Positions 1 through 6,745 of a stretch of DNA of 11,397 bases are shown here, piece by piece; position 1 is the first letter of the stretch, and each line of letters opens with the position of its first letter. The notes under the pieces are model-generated. The model saw nothing but the letters and a program-made list of their open reading frames with translations, was not told the origin of the DNA and made no database searches. Position numbers and translations under genes: made by a program. The stretch is taken from NCBI GenBank assembly GCA_965660955.1, contig CBFIBY010000088.1, forward strand, positions 1 through 11,397, written 5' to 3'. This DNA is from UBA2040 sp965660955 (GTDB taxonomy: Bacteria; Bacteroidota; Bacteroidia; Flavobacteriales_D; Crocinitomicaceae).

Positions 1-229
1 CGCTATTCGGAGGCCAAGGCGGCATACGATCTTGATTTACAGCGTCATATATTGCTCCAGCCATTGGACTCACTTCCGTGTAATTAACCAATGAAAAGGG
101 TGCTATTCCGTTTGGATTGTGGCAAGTCGCACATTTCTCGTAGAAAATATTCGCTACATCGCTACTCCACGTTTGACCGAAAGAGTGAAAGGATAAACAA
201 ATGAAAAGGATTGAATAAAGAAATCGCAT
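1..229 (-). CDS. Secreted c-type cytochrome, N-terminal part (cut by window edge)
   Basis: Reading leftwards from the ATG at 229 gives 76 codons before the window ends, so only the N-terminus is visible. Residues 1-18 form a hydrophobic signal peptide ending in SFGQ, which points to export to the periplasm or beyond. Residues 33-37 are CATCH, a canonical CxxCH covalent haem c motif. It is followed by NPNGIAPFSLVNY and then RMPPWPP (68-74), whose Met69 is a candidate distal haem ligand. From memory, the pattern 'C..CHN..GIAPFSL...(~20)...MPPWPP' is common in Bacteroidota secreted cytochromes that continue into larger multidomain T9SS cargo or monooxygenase-type proteins; the downstream domains cannot be seen here. 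The gene is divergent from the tryptophan dioxygenase. No ribosome binding site is evident. The cytochrome c call is solid; the full-length architecture is unknown. Confidence 0.85.
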   Translation of the reverse strand, partial: MRFLYSILFICLSFHSFGQTWSSDVANIFYEKCATCHNPNGIAPFSLVNYTEVSPMAGAIYDAVNQDRMPPWPPNS

Positions 230-388
230 ATGTTTTGGTTTAATTCGCTATTGTCGAGAAATATACGTCAATTTTTCGAAATAGTTGCACTTGCAATGGT
301 CGTGCCATTAATGTTGTTATTAATTTAACACGAAGTCGAAGAAGCATTCAGATTTATTACATTTGGCTCACTTAGATTTAAAAAAGGG
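230..388. promoter_or_regulatory. Divergent intergenic region with candidate promoters and small inverted repeats
   Basis: This region lies between two divergent start codons and must hold promoters for both the cytochrome and the dioxygenase. On the plus strand TACATTTG (358-365) matches the Bacteroidota -7 element TAnnTTTG exactly. It would start the dioxygenase transcript near 372, giving a leader of about 17 bases. I see no good -33 TTTG at the usual distance. On the minus strand TATATTTC (265-258) is a one-mismatch version for the cytochrome. Two small inverted repeats lie between them: AATGG/CCATT (295-299 and 305-309) and TGTTA/TAACA (315-319 and 326-330). Either could be an operator; both are short enough to arise by chance. 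Confidence 0.4.
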
Positions 389-1351
389 ATGGAAATTACA
401 AAAGAGGTAGAGGAGAAATTAAAATTACTCAATGAGAAGTATGCGGCAAATGGTCAAGACGTATTGGCGTATTTGGACGGTTTACTGTATCAAGATTATG
501 TCAAATATTGGGATTATATCGAGCTTGACACCTTATTAAGTCTGCAAAAACCCCGCACCAACTTCGACGATGAAGAGATTTTCATAATTTACCATCAGAT
601 CACCGAATTGTATTTCAAATTGTGCTTGAATGAGTTGGAATTGATTTCCAAGAAAGAGAGCTTAAAAGGGGATTTCTTTTTGGAACGTTTGCAAAGAGTA
701 ACGCGTTATTTTGGTGCATTGATTGATAGTTTTGAAATTATGTCGAAAGGAATGGACAACAAAGAGTTCATGAAATTTCGAATGGCGCTTTTGCCAGCAA
801 GTGGATTCCAGTCGGCCCAGTACCGTTTGATTGAATTTCATTGTACAGATTTAAAGAATTTGGTTCATGTTGATCAACGTGAATCTTTAGCGAACGAAAC
901 GGATTTAGACACGCTTTATGAAAACGTCTATTGGAAAGAAGGTGCGAAAGATGTTGCGACGAAGAAAAAGACGCTAACCTTAATCCAATTTGAGGAACAA
1001 TACGAAGAGACTTTTTTGAAATACACCAAAAATCGAGCGGCGGATAATTTGTGGCAATGTTATTTGAAACTTACCGATGAAGAACAAAATAATCCCGCGA
1101 TTATCGAAGAATTAAAGAAACTGGATCAAGCCGTAAATGTCAACTGGCCCTTATCACATTACAAAAGTGCGGTTCGATATTTACAAATGAAAGAAGGCGA
1201 CGTAAACGCAACGGGCGGAACAAATTGGCAGAAATATTTGCCACCGAGGTTCCAAAAAAGAGTATTCTTTCCATCAATTTGGACGGATGCTGACATGGAA
1301 GTTTGGGGGAAATCTTGGGTGGAAGAGGCTTTGGATCGTCCTTCGGACTGA
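389..1351 (+). CDS. kynA: Tryptophan 2,3-dioxygenase family protein
   Basis: The product (320 aa) resembles haem-dependent tryptophan 2,3-dioxygenase, which opens the indole ring of L-tryptophan with O2 to give N-formylkynurenine, the first step of the kynurenine pathway, in the cytoplasm. Family signatures are in the right order: YWDYIELDTLLSLQ (40-53), then FIIYHQITELYFKL (65-78) with the distal active-site His69, then FRMALLPASGFQSAQYRLIE (130-149) with Arg131 as the expected substrate-carboxylate contact. SHYKSAVRYLQ (256-266) carries His257 as the likely proximal haem ligand, followed by the ATGGT loop (274-278) that normally closes over the substrate. Length is typical. The ATG follows an AAAAAGGG run with essentially no spacing, so the start is not fixed by a ribosome binding site, but the family N-terminus fits. 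No other kynurenine-pathway gene is adjacent. The gene converges on the Asp-box protein, with 29 bases between the stop codons. Confidence 0.93.
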   Translation: MEITKEVEEKLKLLNEKYAANGQDVLAYLDGLLYQDYVKYWDYIELDTLLSLQKPRTNFDDEEIFIIYHQITELYFKLCLNELELISKKESLKGDFFLERLQRVTRYFGALIDSFEIMSKGMDNKEFMKFRMALLPASGFQSAQYRLIEFHCTDLKNLVHVDQRESLANETDLDTLYENVYWKEGAKDVATKKKTLTLIQFEEQYEETFLKYTKNRAADNLWQCYLKLTDEEQNNPAIIEELKKLDQAVNVNWPLSHYKSAVRYLQMKEGDVNATGGTNWQKYLPPRFQKRVFFPSIWTDADMEVWGKSWVEEALDRPSD

Positions 1352-1370
1352 TGGATATTTTGATTTAAAC

Positions 1371-1391
1371 TCATCACTCATCACTCATCAC
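1371..1391. repeat. Three perfect tandem copies of a 7-bp unit (TCATCAC)
   Basis: TCATCAC occurs three times head to tail in the gap between the convergent dioxygenase and propeller genes. Read on the minus strand the unit is GTGATGA, and the stop codon of the propeller gene (1383-1381) falls inside the array. The unit length is not a multiple of three, so slippage to a single copy would remove this stop and extend the reading frame into the antisense of the dioxygenase gene. With two or more copies the stop is kept. Confidence 0.9.
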
Positions 1392-3696
1392 AATAATCTA
1401 AAACTTTCCCGCCGTCTAATATCAACTCTCCACCTTCTTCAACAGTTATTTCTTTGTTTCTATACATTTGGACAATTCCGTTTATGGTCAGCGTAACACC
1501 CGCTTTCACCAAAACATGGTCGCATTGAATTCGATTTTCATCCCAAACGGTATCTGTTGAAATGATGTCTTGATGCGTGTTGGGAACTTCAAAACCTACA
1601 TTTGTTTTCCAAAGTCCTCGTCCATACGTAGAGGCGTACAAAACATTGTTGCAATAGTCATATTTCAATCCGGTGATTTCCACTTTCGGTAATTGATTGT
1701 TAAACGGAAGCCACGTATCCATGTCATTCGTTCGGTAAAAAATTCCATAAACCGTTGCGCAAAAAAGCAATCCATTATCACTTTCTACGGTTATGATTTC
1801 ATCAACAGGAACTTCAGGTAAACCTTGAGAAAAATCGATGAAATTGTAACCACCATCTTCCGATTTAATTACGCGAAAACGTCCTGGTTTTGGACTACCA
1901 TTTTGGGTGTACGTCCCACCAATTCCACAATAAACTATACGCCAATTATCCGGGTCAACGGCAATAGATTTGATGTAATTCCAGTGCAATTTTTGATTCA
2001 GGCTTTCTTTTGTCCCGAAGGATTTAATGGTTGATGTTTTTAAGCTCGTCCAGGTCAAACCATCATCAACGGAGCGGTGCAATTTCAAGTCTCCATCATC
2101 AGGACGAGTAGTCGCCGCGTAGATAAATTTTGGATCTCTTGCACATATTGCTACAGCACCTATATCACTTGTCACATCAGGAATGGTTGAAATTTCGGAT
2201 ACGTTTTCACCTCGATTCAGGGCAATTTTTCCACTACGTAATCCACGAGCAAAGCGATCGGGATAATGATGATAGGTGATGAAATACCCGCCCAAATAAC
2301 AACCGCCTCGACCGAAATTGCTCTGCACAATGGGATGAACGCGCTCATCCTTGTCTACTATTCCTGAGTATGCATTTTCGCCCACCATTTCATCTGGATA
2401 CAATTTTTGAATCATGGCTGCAGAACCTTCCCAAATGAAATGTTCGGAAAATGTCCCATCGACATCGCGGTAGAACATGGGGCCATCTTGATAAGCAAAA
2501 ACGATTCGACCTGTTCCTTCATGCACATCGAAAGCGTGTAAAAGGTTAATCGACAAATCTCCGTTGGCATTAGTGATGGTTGGTTTTTTGGCAAGCCCAT
2601 TTTCAACGATTCCAACTCCGCCATCATGACCCAATGCAATGAAATCTTTTCCTTTAATGGAAATAATGTGAGATGAACGGTAATCGTCATGATGTCCAGG
2701 GTTCAGCGAATCCTTATGAATCAAAGTAGATTTCTTCGTTTTCAAATTGTACTGTTTCATCAATCCCACTTGTCCCCAATAGACGATGTTTGGGTTGTTT
2801 AACGAAGCAATCAATTCGTTCTTCCACCAATGTCCGACGGGGAAATGAAGGTAATCGAGTTGTACATAAGTCTCTCCACCATTTGTCGTGCGATATGTTC
2901 GTTTGGCTTGTTTCGATTCATATTGGAAATAATGAATGTCTTTCGCCTTATTGGAAAAATCCATGAAGAAGATTTTATCGCTTGGCGCGTTTTTGTATTC
3001 ATCGGCCAGGTTTTTCGACCAAATAGAAAACCGCACTTTGCTTTTTCTTTTCGAAATTAAAAAAGACATTTCGTGCAAAAAAGCTTCCGCATCCCACCGC
3101 GCCTTTGAAATCAAACTAATCGAATTTTTTTTGACCAACAGCTTGAACATTTCATTTGCCCGATAGTTTACATCGCTTGGTGAACCGATAATTTTCCATT
3201 TTTCACCTCCATCAATGCTGTAGTATACATCTTTTTTGGAGCAAGCAAAGAGCAAATCGGGAATAGAAGGGTGATAATCAACCCAACGAAAAGTAGGAAG
3301 ATCTTGTTCAGTTTCTTTCCAGGTCTGACCAAAATCATCGCTGTAAATTACCGTTCCTTTTATCTTTTCATATCCCGTGATGGCAACAACTCGTTTGGAT
3401 TTGGGCAACACTATCATCGTCCGACAGCCAATCACCGGCGTTTTCATACTGTCCGTCACACAATACCAATGATCGCCTCCATTTTCCGTCCGAAAAAGAC
3501 CCGAAGTTCGCGTAGCAATGAGCATTTCTTGGGTGTTGTCTTCGTTCACGCAAATTGCATCCACCCATCCGCGGAAAGTTTGTCCGTTAAAGTTGGGGGT
3601 GAGTGGGCCGTCTTGTTGCCAATTGGAAATGGGGTTTTCTTGTGCCCGAATTGGGTTCAGTATCAAAACAAAAAAAAGAAAAATCAATTTTTCCAT
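1381..3696 (-). CDS. Exported Asp-box (BNR) beta-propeller protein
   Basis: The product is 771 aa from the ATG at 3696. I prefer this start to one 32 codons upstream because it places a signal peptide (MEKLIFLFFVLILNPIRAQ) at the terminus. Asp-box/BNR motifs of the form S/T-x-D-x-G-x-x-W recur at about 70-77, 119-126, 160-167, 270-277, 542-549 and 612-619, with a degenerate copy at 655-662. ASTYGRGLWKT (688-698) resembles a final propeller blade. This is the fold of sialidases, Vps10/sortilin and GH74 xyloglucanases, but no specific catalytic signature is recognised, so substrate and activity stay open. Residues about 725-771 form a repetitive V..GVTLTI...(I)TVEEGGELILDGG segment, after which the protein stops abruptly. 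There is no T9SS sorting domain, lipobox or other anchor. From memory, related T9SS proteins continue well past this point, so the C-terminus may be truncated. The stop lies within a heptamer repeat. Confidence 0.82.
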   Translation of the reverse strand: MEKLIFLFFVLILNPIRAQENPISNWQQDGPLTPNFNGQTFRGWVDAICVNEDNTQEMLIATRTSGLFRTENGGDHWYCVTDSMKTPVIGCRTMIVLPKSKRVVAITGYEKIKGTVIYSDDFGQTWKETEQDLPTFRWVDYHPSIPDLLFACSKKDVYYSIDGGEKWKIIGSPSDVNYRANEMFKLLVKKNSISLISKARWDAEAFLHEMSFLISKRKSKVRFSIWSKNLADEYKNAPSDKIFFMDFSNKAKDIHYFQYESKQAKRTYRTTNGGETYVQLDYLHFPVGHWWKNELIASLNNPNIVYWGQVGLMKQYNLKTKKSTLIHKDSLNPGHHDDYRSSHIISIKGKDFIALGHDGGVGIVENGLAKKPTITNANGDLSINLLHAFDVHEGTGRIVFAYQDGPMFYRDVDGTFSEHFIWEGSAAMIQKLYPDEMVGENAYSGIVDKDERVHPIVQSNFGRGGCYLGGYFITYHHYPDRFARGLRSGKIALNRGENVSEISTIPDVTSDIGAVAICARDPKFIYAATTRPDDGDLKLHRSVDDGLTWTSLKTSTIKSFGTKESLNQKLHWNYIKSIAVDPDNWRIVYCGIGGTYTQNGSPKPGRFRVIKSEDGGYNFIDFSQGLPEVPVDEIITVESDNGLLFCATVYGIFYRTNDMDTWLPFNNQLPKVEITGLKYDYCNNVLYASTYGRGLWKTNVGFEVPNTHQDIISTDTVWDENRIQCDHVLVKAGVTLTINGIVQMYRNKEITVEEGGELILDGGKVLDYCDE

Positions 3697-4063
3697 ACTT
3701 ATTTGCAAGCTACAAGTTAAAATCGAATTTTGAAAATTCAGATATAGGAACGATCTTCTGGACTCCACTCTGGCTGTCGAAAGGCAGGTCAAACAATTTT
3801 TTCTACTGTAGGATACGCTTCAGATGCATATATTTTTGAATGCAGCTATTTAAGGGAAGCTTACCCAGCGGCCACCAATAGGTTAGTCACCACTACGAAT
3901 TTAAATTATTTGAGATTGATCTATACTATTTTTATTTTTTCGCTGAACCATCACAGGGCATATTTGTGATAAGAGAATTAATACATTTATAGACAAGTAG
4001 CTTAAATTTATCAATTCATAAGGAATAAATAAAAAATTGCCGTATTTTAGATAAAAATCAAAC
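3697..4063. other. Gene-free divergent region between the propeller gene and the toxin-antitoxin pair
   Basis: About 370 bases lie between two divergent start codons. No convincing coding frame was found. The open frame on the minus strand at 3901-4134 is antisense to the antitoxin start and resembles nothing I know. An exact -7-like TATTTTTG lies at 3831-3838 on the plus strand but is more than 220 bases from the antitoxin. A one-mismatch version, TATTTTAG (4043-4050), sits just upstream of it, overlapping a small AT-rich palindrome TTTTA-GA-TAAAA (4045-4056) that could be an autoregulatory operator. A near-perfect palindrome close to the propeller gene is listed separately. About 3840-3900 is noticeably richer in G+C than its surroundings and could be worn-down coding sequence, but I cannot identify it. 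Confidence 0.5.
3725..3739. promoter_or_regulatory. 15-bp palindrome upstream of the propeller gene, possible operator
   Basis: GAATTTT and AAAATTC form perfect 7-bp inverted arms around a single central base, 28 bases upstream of the start codon at 3696. The position suits a transcription-factor site in or next to the promoter. The sequence is AT-rich, so chance is possible. No protein can be assigned to it. Confidence 0.35.
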
Positions 4064-4288
4064 ATGGTCGACTTTAAAAAATACATTGTACTTGATCCCA
4101 ACAAAAGATTCGGGAAACCCATTTTGTTAGGCACACGAATTTCTGTTTATGATGTTTTGAATTGGCTTGCAAATGGTATGACTAAAGAAGAAATCCTCTT
4201 AGACTTTCCCGAATTGAATGAGAATCAAATTAATGCTTGCTTGTCTTTTGCGGCAAATAGAGAAAATAGAATAAGGGTTGCTTCGTGA
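4064..4288 (+). CDS. DUF433 family protein, probable antitoxin
   Basis: This 74-aa protein matches the DUF433 pattern: YIVLDPNKRFGKPILLGTRI (8-27), then SVYDVLNWLANGMTKEEILLDFPELNENQI and ACLSFAANRE. The GKP-I-L-GTRI core followed by a helix-turn-helix-like 'DVLNWLANGMTKEEIL' is diagnostic. DUF433 proteins are small, probably DNA-binding partners of PIN-like DUF5615 proteins and are treated as putative type II antitoxins, usually encoded first and autoregulating. Here the stop codon overlaps the start of the DUF5615 gene by 4 bases (GTGA), indicating translational coupling. No Shine-Dalgarno sequence is visible before the ATG; an AT-rich palindrome lies just upstream. The family call is firm. 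The antitoxin role is inferred from family and gene order. Confidence 0.88.
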   Translation: MVDFKKYIVLDPNKRFGKPILLGTRISVYDVLNWLANGMTKEEILLDFPELNENQINACLSFAANRENRIRVAS

Positions 4289-4626
4289 AATTGTTGTTCG
4301 ACCAAAATATTTCTTTTAGAATTATCCAGAAACTACAATCTGATTTTCCAAATTCCAGTCAAGTACGCGAATTGAACTTGGAAGATACTTCCGATATCGA
4401 CATCTGGTCTTATGCAAAAGAGAATGGGTTCACCATAGTTACCTTTGATACAGATTTTGCTGATATTGCAAATATAAAGGGGTGTCCTCCGAAAATTATT
4501 TGGTTAAGGACAGGCAATCTAACGACTAGCAATATTGTCAAAATTCTGCGTAAGCATCAAATTGTATTACGGGAATTTATTCAAGGCGCAGATTATAAAG
4601 ACATTGCTTGTTTAGAAATTCAATAA
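4285..4626 (+). CDS. DUF5615 PIN-like protein, probable toxin
   Basis: This 113-aa protein has the layout of the DUF5615 PIN-like family: MKLLFDQNIS (1-10, acidic Asp6), then TSDIDIWSYAKENGFTIVTFD (35-55) and DTDFADI (55-61), then IIWLRTGN (71-78). Asp6, Asp37/Asp39, Asp55 and Asp57 are the acidic residues expected to gather a metal ion in a PIN-type nuclease site. Known PIN toxins cut RNA, often tRNA or rRNA; no target can be predicted here. Translation starts at GTG, overlapping the antitoxin stop as GTGA, so it is likely made only when the antitoxin is translated. Length is normal for the family and no residue of the acidic set looks lost, so the module seems intact. It converges on the T9SS tail remnant, with 41 bases between the stop codons. 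Confidence 0.87.
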   Translation: MKLLFDQNISFRIIQKLQSDFPNSSQVRELNLEDTSDIDIWSYAKENGFTIVTFDTDFADIANIKGCPPKIIWLRTGNLTTSNIVKILRKHQIVLREFIQGADYKDIACLEIQ

Positions 4627-4667
4627 GAAATATTGCATTAACTGGATCAAAGCTTCTTCTGTTAGAT

Positions 4668-4751
4668 CTAATAAACCAAGACCTTCTCCACTTCCAACTC
4701 ACGATCACCATCACGCAAAACAGCTTGATAGACACCCGCTGCAAAAGGCAC
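4668..4751 (-). pseudogene. Orphan tail of a T9SS sorting-domain gene (paralogue remnant)
   Basis: The minus strand encodes VPFAAGVYQAVLRDGDRE (first part) and then LEVEKVLVY before a TAG at 4670-4668. This aligns without gaps to the last 27 residues of the neighbouring 632-aa protein (IPFSSGVYQVVLRNGSKE, then LEMEKILVI): by eye 17 of 27 residues are identical. Only 6 of those 17 identical residues use the same codon, so the two copies diverged for a long time under protein-level selection and this is not a recent duplication. Upstream of VPF the similarity stops abruptly. The fragment has no start codon of its own. It is in the same frame as the 632-aa gene, separated only by that gene's TAA and nine codons. 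It is best read as the 3' end left by a lost or displaced paralogue. Confidence 0.8.
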
Positions 4752-4778
4752 CCTTCGACAGGCGCAGATTACCGAAAC

Positions 4779-6677
4779 TTAGATTACAAGGATCTTTTCC
4801 ATTTCCAATTCCTTACTACCGTTTCGAAGTACAACTTGATATACCCCTGATGAGAAGGGTATTTCAATAATATTCGTGCTTTTACTTTGCTGAATAGCAT
4901 GCTCCATCACCAACTTCCCTTGCGCATCATAAAACGCCAACCAGCAGTTATTCGAAGGTAAAACTCCAACATAAACCGCTATGCTTTCCCCACTTTGCAC
5001 AGGGTTGGGACCCAAAGCCATGTAATTCACAATATTTGGGTTCACAGGCGGTTCGGGTGCATTGTATTTTGAAACGTAAACGCTTGTAATAATAGTATCA
5101 TTTACCCCATTGCAACCATAGGCAATGAGCTTTACTTCGTACGTTCCTGAATCGCTATACTGATGAAAAACCGAATCTAGGTTTTCTCCTGTGGAGAGTG
5201 TAGTTCCATCTCCAAAGTTCCACAAGTAACTACCACCCATAAGGCTAGTATTGGTAAATTGAACCCCCAAACTGTCATTGTTTTCAGCTGTAAAACCAGC
5301 CTGTGGGTCATCCAAAAAACCCAGGCAGTTGGTTTTGAGGACATAGCCGAGTTGCCCTGGGGCGCCAGCTTGAAGGGAGTCAAAGTTTTCAACTTGACCT
5401 ACAAAAATATATCCTCCGTCCAACGTGCTTTCAGCATCATGAATACTATACAAAGGATCATTAAAATAGTCTATGTCAAAATAAACATAATCTCTATTCC
5501 AAATAATGGCTCCAGTGCTTTGTTTTCGTTTAGAAATACGCACGGCATCATAATTTTTTTGATTAGGTGTACCTTCATCAGTAACCCTAAGATAAGCCGC
5601 CGCGGATACAAAAGAAGAATCAACGTCCTCGACCACAAATTTCTCTATACATCCATAAGAACTAAGTGTTGAACTTAAGTATGAATAGAGTGTATCCTTC
5701 CACACCACATTGAAATTAGAATCCAAACGAGCAACTGAAGGACGGACAGCATGATAGGGTTGAGGTATTGTTGTATTGGTGTACAGTGTGTCGGATTCTG
5801 TATAGGAAATCAGCAAGTCTTTTTCGTTGTTGATGAAGGTGGCGCCGTAACTGGGAGTGCTCCAAGGGGTGTCGTGGAGCTGTTTAGTTGAAACAATACT
5901 CCCGTTAAATTCATTTATGGTGAAAAAGAGGAGCTTGCAATATTGCGAATTAAAGTTGCTGTTGTTGAAAAAGTTTTGAGCGATTAACAGAAGCTCTCCG
6001 TTGAGTTTTTGAAGTAGATTAACTTGCCCTTGTACAGGACCTGTTGTGGAAGGCAAACTTATCTTTTTTAGCCAGATTATGCTACCTGTTATTTGCGAAT
6101 ACTTAATCAGCAGAATACCATTGTTGTTGGGCAAATTGTTAATAGTATCCATACTAGATAAGTACGAATAATTGCTCAAGGTATAATAAGTAGAGTCTGA
6201 ATTAGAAATTAAAGCACGCCCCGTATCAAAATATTTTAAAAAATTATTGGATAGGGTATCTGAAAAATTTGCTTGACCAAATCCTTGGGTTTGTTTCCAA
6301 GTTAAAAGGGTATGGAACCACAGTTCATTGAGATTTTTCTTTACCGTAGAATAATGTAAAAGATGTTGTCCAAAAATATTGGTATCTAGATTCGTATAGC
6401 TATAGCCCGTCTTATGTAAAAAAATGGAATCGTAATAATTGTCAATATTAATTGTTGCTCCATTTTCATTCAGCATAGTCATAGTTGGGTAAAATCGTTC
6501 AATTCCTTTACCGACAGAACCAGATAAAAGATAAGAACCATCTATTTGAATGGCAACATCATTAAAAAATACATTGGTATCGTTTAAATTATAGACTTTA
6601 TGAAAGCCTAAATTTTGACCAAACCCCATCAGAGGAATACAGAAAAAAAAGACAACTATAATTTTTAGACAATTCAT
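4779..6677 (-). CDS. Secreted PKD-domain protein with T9SS type A sorting domain
   Basis: The product is 632 aa. Residues 1-21 form a signal peptide (charged start, hydrophobic core, ending GFGQ) for Sec export. Residues about 25-455 are a large region of unknown function rich in propeller-like strands, such as DGSYLLSGSVGKG near the start and DGGYIFVGQVENF near 430. Residues 458-537 form a PKD domain with the hallmark WNFGDGT at 486-492 and a GTYEVKLIAY strand. Residues 553-632 are a T9SS type A sorting domain: GPNP, then LAFYDAQGKLV, then SSGVYQVVL and a final KILVI strand. It should cross the outer membrane by T9SS and be released or attached to the surface. The N-terminal function is not recognised; binding or adhesion is only a guess. 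The start codon lies 15 bases after a strong hairpin, and no usual promoter spacing is visible. No clear terminator follows. Confidence 0.88.
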   Translation of the reverse strand: MNCLKIIVVFFFCIPLMGFGQNLGFHKVYNLNDTNVFFNDVAIQIDGSYLLSGSVGKGIERFYPTMTMLNENGATINIDNYYDSIFLHKTGYSYTNLDTNIFGQHLLHYSTVKKNLNELWFHTLLTWKQTQGFGQANFSDTLSNNFLKYFDTGRALISNSDSTYYTLSNYSYLSSMDTINNLPNNNGILLIKYSQITGSIIWLKKISLPSTTGPVQGQVNLLQKLNGELLLIAQNFFNNSNFNSQYCKLLFFTINEFNGSIVSTKQLHDTPWSTPSYGATFINNEKDLLISYTESDTLYTNTTIPQPYHAVRPSVARLDSNFNVVWKDTLYSYLSSTLSSYGCIEKFVVEDVDSSFVSAAAYLRVTDEGTPNQKNYDAVRISKRKQSTGAIIWNRDYVYFDIDYFNDPLYSIHDAESTLDGGYIFVGQVENFDSLQAGAPGQLGYVLKTNCLGFLDDPQAGFTAENNDSLGVQFTNTSLMGGSYLWNFGDGTTLSTGENLDSVFHQYSDSGTYEVKLIAYGCNGVNDTIITSVYVSKYNAPEPPVNPNIVNYMALGPNPVQSGESIAVYVGVLPSNNCWLAFYDAQGKLVMEHAIQQSKSTNIIEIPFSSGVYQVVLRNGSKELEMEKILVI

Positions 6678-6692
6678 TACACTAGTAAAAAC

Positions 6693-6724
6693 GGAGTGGC
6701 AACCAAATAGTTGGTTACCACTCC
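6693..6724 (-). terminator. Intrinsic terminator hairpin behind the T9SS remnant
   Basis: Two 14-base arms, GGAGTGGTAACCAA (6724-6711) and TTGGTTGCCACTCC (6706-6693), flank a 4-base loop. On the minus-strand transcript all 14 positions pair (one U-G wobble), and the stem is followed at once by GUUUUU. On the plus strand the wobble becomes a C-A mismatch and no U run follows, so the element is directional. It starts 21 bases beyond the stop of the 154-codon remnant and ends 15 bases before the start of the 632-aa gene. It probably terminated the original remnant gene and may now end transcripts coming through truA. Confidence 0.85.
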
Positions 6725-6731
6725 AAATTTA
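6724..6731 (-). promoter_or_regulatory. Candidate -7 promoter element for the 632-aa gene
   Basis: TAAATTTG on the minus strand matches the Bacteroidota -7 consensus TAnnTTTG exactly. It touches the first base of the terminator stem, so a transcript started from it would begin inside the hairpin's first arm, leaving a leader of about 40 bases. No TTTG or TTG is found 19-21 bases further upstream, so only half of the consensus is present. It is the best placed candidate for the 632-aa gene. Confidence 0.35.
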
Positions 6732-6745
6732 CAACATTATTGCGT

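Noticed and set aside
1335..1352. GTCC-TTC-GGAC hairpin at the end of the dioxygenase gene as terminator
   Set aside because: The stem is only 4 bp, lies mostly inside the coding sequence, and no proper U run follows.
3271..3720. 149-codon plus-strand frame opposite the propeller gene
   Set aside because: It lies antisense to Asp-box repeats and a signal peptide that are clearly coding on the other strand; its sequence shows no domain.
3901..4134. 77-codon open frame on the minus strand
   Set aside because: It is antisense to the start of the well-supported DUF433 gene, is rich in hydrophobic residues as AT-rich antisense often is, and resembles no family I know.
4662..4671. 10-bp palindrome TTAGATCTAA between the toxin gene and the T9SS tail
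   Set aside because: Short and AT-rich, with no loop or U run, and it overlaps the stop of the remnant; chance is sufficient.
5259..5672. 137-codon plus-strand frame opposite the PKD/sorting-domain gene
   Set aside because: It is antisense to a clear PKD and propeller-like coding region and has no recognisable features.
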